From Ferruginibacter sp. (GTDB lineage Bacteria; Bacteroidota; Bacteroidia; Chitinophagales; Chitinophagaceae), in NCBI GenBank assembly GCA_017983695.1, contig JAGOAX010000003.1, positions 372,001 to 436,000 of the forward strand: a DNA stretch of 64,000 nt, in the 5' to 3' direction. The stretch's first letter is position 1; every line of letters starts with the position of its first letter. This document shows, one piece after another, positions 61,603 through 64,000 of this stretch. The position numbers were made by a program, and so were the translations under genes. Under the pieces are notes generated by a model. It was not told the origin of the DNA. It saw only the letters and a list, made by a program, of their open reading frames with translations, and searched no databases.

Positions 61603-64000
61603 TTACCCTTTCCCCCCAGTCTCATTATACTTCGATGGCATTTTTATTTTCAAATTTTTATTATCACTTTTCTTCGGCAGATTATCTGCCTTCCGTTTAT
61701 TGGCAATAATATTGGCAAACAAACGGTAAGCACCGGGCAAACCTGCCGGTAATTCTCTAAAGAAAACCAAACCCGTATATACAAATCGTCCTGCACCATA
61801 ATCGGCAATAATCAAACTGCCGCTTTGTTCATTTTCGCCGGGGTCTTTCATACTAAGTATTTTTTTATATGCAGTATCTGTATTTTCTGCATGATAATTA
61901 CTGCGTTCCTGTATCCAGCCTTCAAAATCTTTGTCTGTTATTTTATTAGGGTAGTTTAATACTTTATGCTGCGGCAATAAAAAATTAACTTTTGCCTCCT
62001 CATCTGTAATGCGGTTGCGGCTGATGGTAAATGGATAAGGTGCAATTTTTGCCCGTACCGGCCCGATCTGGTTACTGGTATTATATTGAGAAACTAAAAC
62101 ACCGCCTTCTTTCACATATTGCATCAGTTCGTCGTACACATTATTCATCCATTCGTTGGTATTATAGGCACGTACACCGGTAATAATAACATCAAACTGT
62201 TTCAAGTTTTCGGCAGTAATATCACTTTCTTTTAATGTTACTACTTTGTAACCCATTTGTTCTAAAGCATCTGGTATTTTGTCTCCGGCACCAGGGATGT
62301 AGCCAGCGATGGAGCCTAAAGTTTTTAAATCAATATTTTGATAAATAAATTTTGAAGGTTTAGTGTAAACTATAGATGGAATATGGTCATAGTTGATCAT
62401 CCTTATTTTTACATATTCCTTATTATTTTTTGATACAGGTGTACCTTTTATACCACGGCTCTGTATGGTGATAGATTGATTTTTTTGTAAAATAGTATCC
62501 TGTATCAGCGGCTGTAATGCAACGCCGCCCATTGTTGCTACCGGAGCCGTAAAAAGATTTTTGTCTTTAAATGATTTTACTTCCCAGCTATTGTTTTGCA
62601 GACTTACAGAAACTTCTGGTACAGAAACAACAGAAAAAGCCGGGATAATATTCACGGGCTCATAAATCTCCCCTTTAACAGGATCAGTATATTTATATCG
62701 GATGGGTTTGGTAAACGTAAACTCCTTTCCTTCTATCATCATACTGAATGTAACACTTAATGGATCACTTTCTGCTTTACCAATTAACTGCTGGTCGGTA
62801 ACATTAAAACTACCGTGGTTCATTTCTTTTTCCAGCCAGTAAGGTTGAGAGAGTTTGGCAGTTGGCTCTATAAACCAACTGTAAGTTTTTACAGCGTTTT
62901 TGTTTTTTTGCAGCTGGTCAAAAATTACATAGGTAGTGTCAATTTGTGCATCGGCACTGTGTATGTTGGTACCGCTGCGGTTATTTACTGTAAGTGTTAC
63001 TTTTAATGTATCGCCTTGTACAGCGTACTGTGAATTGGCGGTAGCTTCGATAAATAAACCACTGGCATTTTCAATAATACTTTTTATTTCTCCCATTTTT
63101 TTATCTACCCAATAATCAGCTTCAGAGAACTTTGAAACTTCTTTACATATATTTTTAGCTTCTGAAAGCAATTCATAATACTGTACTAAAACAGGAATCA
63201 ATGCTTCAGGTTTTTCGTAAAAAAAATTTTCTACTTTTATTTCAAGTGAAATAGGTTTAATAATACGATATGGTTCCTGAGGGCTCCCGCAATTAAAATA
63301 TTTATCTAGCCGTTTCCAACTTAAGTCAACACCATCCATCAGGTCATTTTTGGGCGTCTCCCCTTTTATAGTTTTAAAATACTCTAAAATGCTGCCCCTT
63401 TGTCCCGGCACACCAAAGCCTTGGCTTTTGTGCATACTGCGACTGTTGGCGGCAATCTCTCCATAGCTTTTACCCAACAGCGGATTGTAATCGCCACAAT
63501 CTAATTTAAACTGATCTTCTCTTTGGGTATTATTGCCACCAAAATTAAAAGCATTCCATAGCAGCCGTTTAGCCTGCCACACACTTACATATTTCAATTG
63601 CTCTGGAAATTTTGTTGAATCTGCTGCTGCATCAAATGCTTCTCCGGCAAGTATTGCCGATGCTGTATGATGGCCGTGCCCTCCCTCTCCTGTTGTTGGA
63701 AATCTTGTAATGATAACATCGGGCTTAAACTTACGGATTACCCAAACCACATCGCTTAGTATTTTATCATGTCCCCAAATTTTCATGGCTTCTTCAGGAC
63801 TTTTACTGTAACCAAAATCAAAGGCACGGCTAAAAAATTGTTCTGCACCATCTACTCTTCTTGCGGCTAATAATTCCTGCGTTCTTATTAAACCTAAATC
63901 AACGCCCTGTTCATCACCAACTAAATTTTGTCCGCCATCTCCCCTGGTTAAACTTAAATAACCGGTGCGGTATAATTTTTCATTGGCCAGATAAGCCAGC
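61603..64000 (-). CDS. PIG-L (LmbE) family deacetylase, multidomain, 5' end beyond window
   Basis: The reading frame is open from the right edge, so the true start is outside; 799 residues are visible. The visible part of the deacetylase domain includes T-R-G-D-G-G-Q-N near 15-22 and G-E-G-G-H-G-H-H-T-A-S-A, with the metal-binding H-x-x-H, near 103-114. After it come beta-rich domains (about 320-520) and a Rossmann-like, glutamine-amidotransferase-type domain (about 580-780; D-V-I-I-T-G-V-R-A-Y and Y-G-A-G-R-F-V-Y-T-G). Such proteins act on N-acetylated glucosamine-type substrates, possibly glycans. The domains are probably exported, but the signal lies off the edge. Confidence 0.85.
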   Translation of the reverse strand, partial: LAYLANEKLYRTGYLSLTRGDGGQNLVGDEQGVDLGLIRTQELLAARRVDGAEQFFSRAFDFGYSKSPEEAMKIWGHDKILSDVVWVIRKFKPDVIITRFPTTGEGGHGHHTASAILAGEAFDAAADSTKFPEQLKYVSVWQAKRLLWNAFNFGGNNTQREDQFKLDCGDYNPLLGKSYGEIAANSRSMHKSQGFGVPGQRGSILEYFKTIKGETPKNDLMDGVDLSWKRLDKYFNCGSPQEPYRIIKPISLEIKVENFFYEKPEALIPVLVQYYELLSEAKNICKEVSKFSEADYWVDKKMGEIKSIIENASGLFIEATANSQYAVQGDTLKVTLTVNNRSGTNIHSADAQIDTTYVIFDQLQKNKNAVKTYSWFIEPTAKLSQPYWLEKEMNHGSFNVTDQQLIGKAESDPLSVTFSMMIEGKEFTFTKPIRYKYTDPVKGEIYEPVNIIPAFSVVSVPEVSVSLQNNSWEVKSFKDKNLFTAPVATMGGVALQPLIQDTILQKNQSITIQSRGIKGTPVSKNNKEYVKIRMINYDHIPSIVYTKPSKFIYQNIDLKTLGSIAGYIPGAGDKIPDALEQMGYKVVTLKESDITAENLKQFDVIITGVRAYNTNEWMNNVYDELMQYVKEGGVLVSQYNTSNQIGPVRAKIAPYPFTISRNRITDEEAKVNFLLPQHKVLNYPNKITDKDFEGWIQERSNYHAENTDTAYKKILSMKDPGENEQSGSLIIADYGAGRFVYTGLVFFRELPAGLPGAYRLFANIIANKRKADNLPKKSDNKNLKIKMPSKYNETGGKG

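Overview
The window comes from a member of the Bacteroidota, most likely a Chitinophagaceae-type bacterium. The DNA is AT-rich. Genes have no clear Shine-Dalgarno sequences, and many starts are preceded by the Bacteroidetes -7 box TAnnTTTG. Marker genes fit this: a PorP/SprF protein beside a giant PKD-repeat protein with a type IX secretion C-terminal domain, a GlmU-like protein of the Bacteroidetes type, an outer-membrane beta-barrel receptor, a very long Lgt, and DUF4846, DUF4199, DUF1835 and DUF2911 proteins. No prophage, insertion sequence, integron or CRISPR array is visible. This reads as a core chromosomal segment, and I do not see a clear-cut new multi-gene system.

Layout. 1-5934: a cut-off alpha/beta hydrolase, a sigma-54-type response regulator without a DNA-binding domain, a DUF4846 lipoprotein, a NahK-like sugar kinase, a ketoglutarate-semialdehyde-type aldehyde dehydrogenase and a small secreted protein. 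6045-6118: tRNA-Pro(GGG). 6210-13316: a glycan operon. It opens with a dihydroorotase homologue that has lost its catalytic residues, then DUF4199, two glycosyltransferases, and all four steps from sedoheptulose-7-phosphate to GDP-D-glycero-alpha-D-manno-heptose (HddA, GmhA, HddC, GmhB). 13397-24239: a secreted MORN-repeat protein, a secreted unknown, LepA, and the PorP/SprF plus WG/PKD surface-protein pair. 24468-30611: a topoisomerase IV operon, parE - methyltransferase - DUF1835 - parC. 30741-34442: an SDR lacking its catalytic Tyr/Lys, a BON lipoprotein, a BON/SH3 protein, a rhodanese-thioredoxin lipoprotein and an arginase-family enzyme.

34587-41030 holds a hydrolase and a second surface-glycan locus: two FkbM-type methyltransferases, a flippase, a GT9 glycosyltransferase and two unknown membrane proteins. 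41146-49828 carries a Kir-type potassium channel, TpiA, the GlmU-like protein, ribosomal protein L31 with a structured leader, YajQ, the beta-barrel receptor, Lgt and a bacilliredoxin. 50076-54784 carries Hsp20, two small membrane proteins, an M42 peptidase, a UbiA-like membrane protein, a lipoprotein and a LuxE-like protein. tRNA-Lys(TTT) follows at 54891. 55049-64000 holds a classical SDR, a SAM hydroxide adenosyltransferase, an ECF sigma factor with a one-protein anti-sigma/TonB partner, a DUF2911 protein, a sodium/solute symporter with a coupled 34-residue micro-protein, and a multidomain PIG-L deacetylase that runs off the right edge.

The observations most worth following are: an identical 29-bp palindromic element that supplies the last five codons and the stop of two unrelated genes; the catalytically dead dihydroorotase heading the heptose operon; the symporter-coupled micro-protein; the sigma-54 regulator with no HTH; and the sigma/anti-sigma-TonB fusion. 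All function calls rest on reading sequence motifs only; no database search was run.
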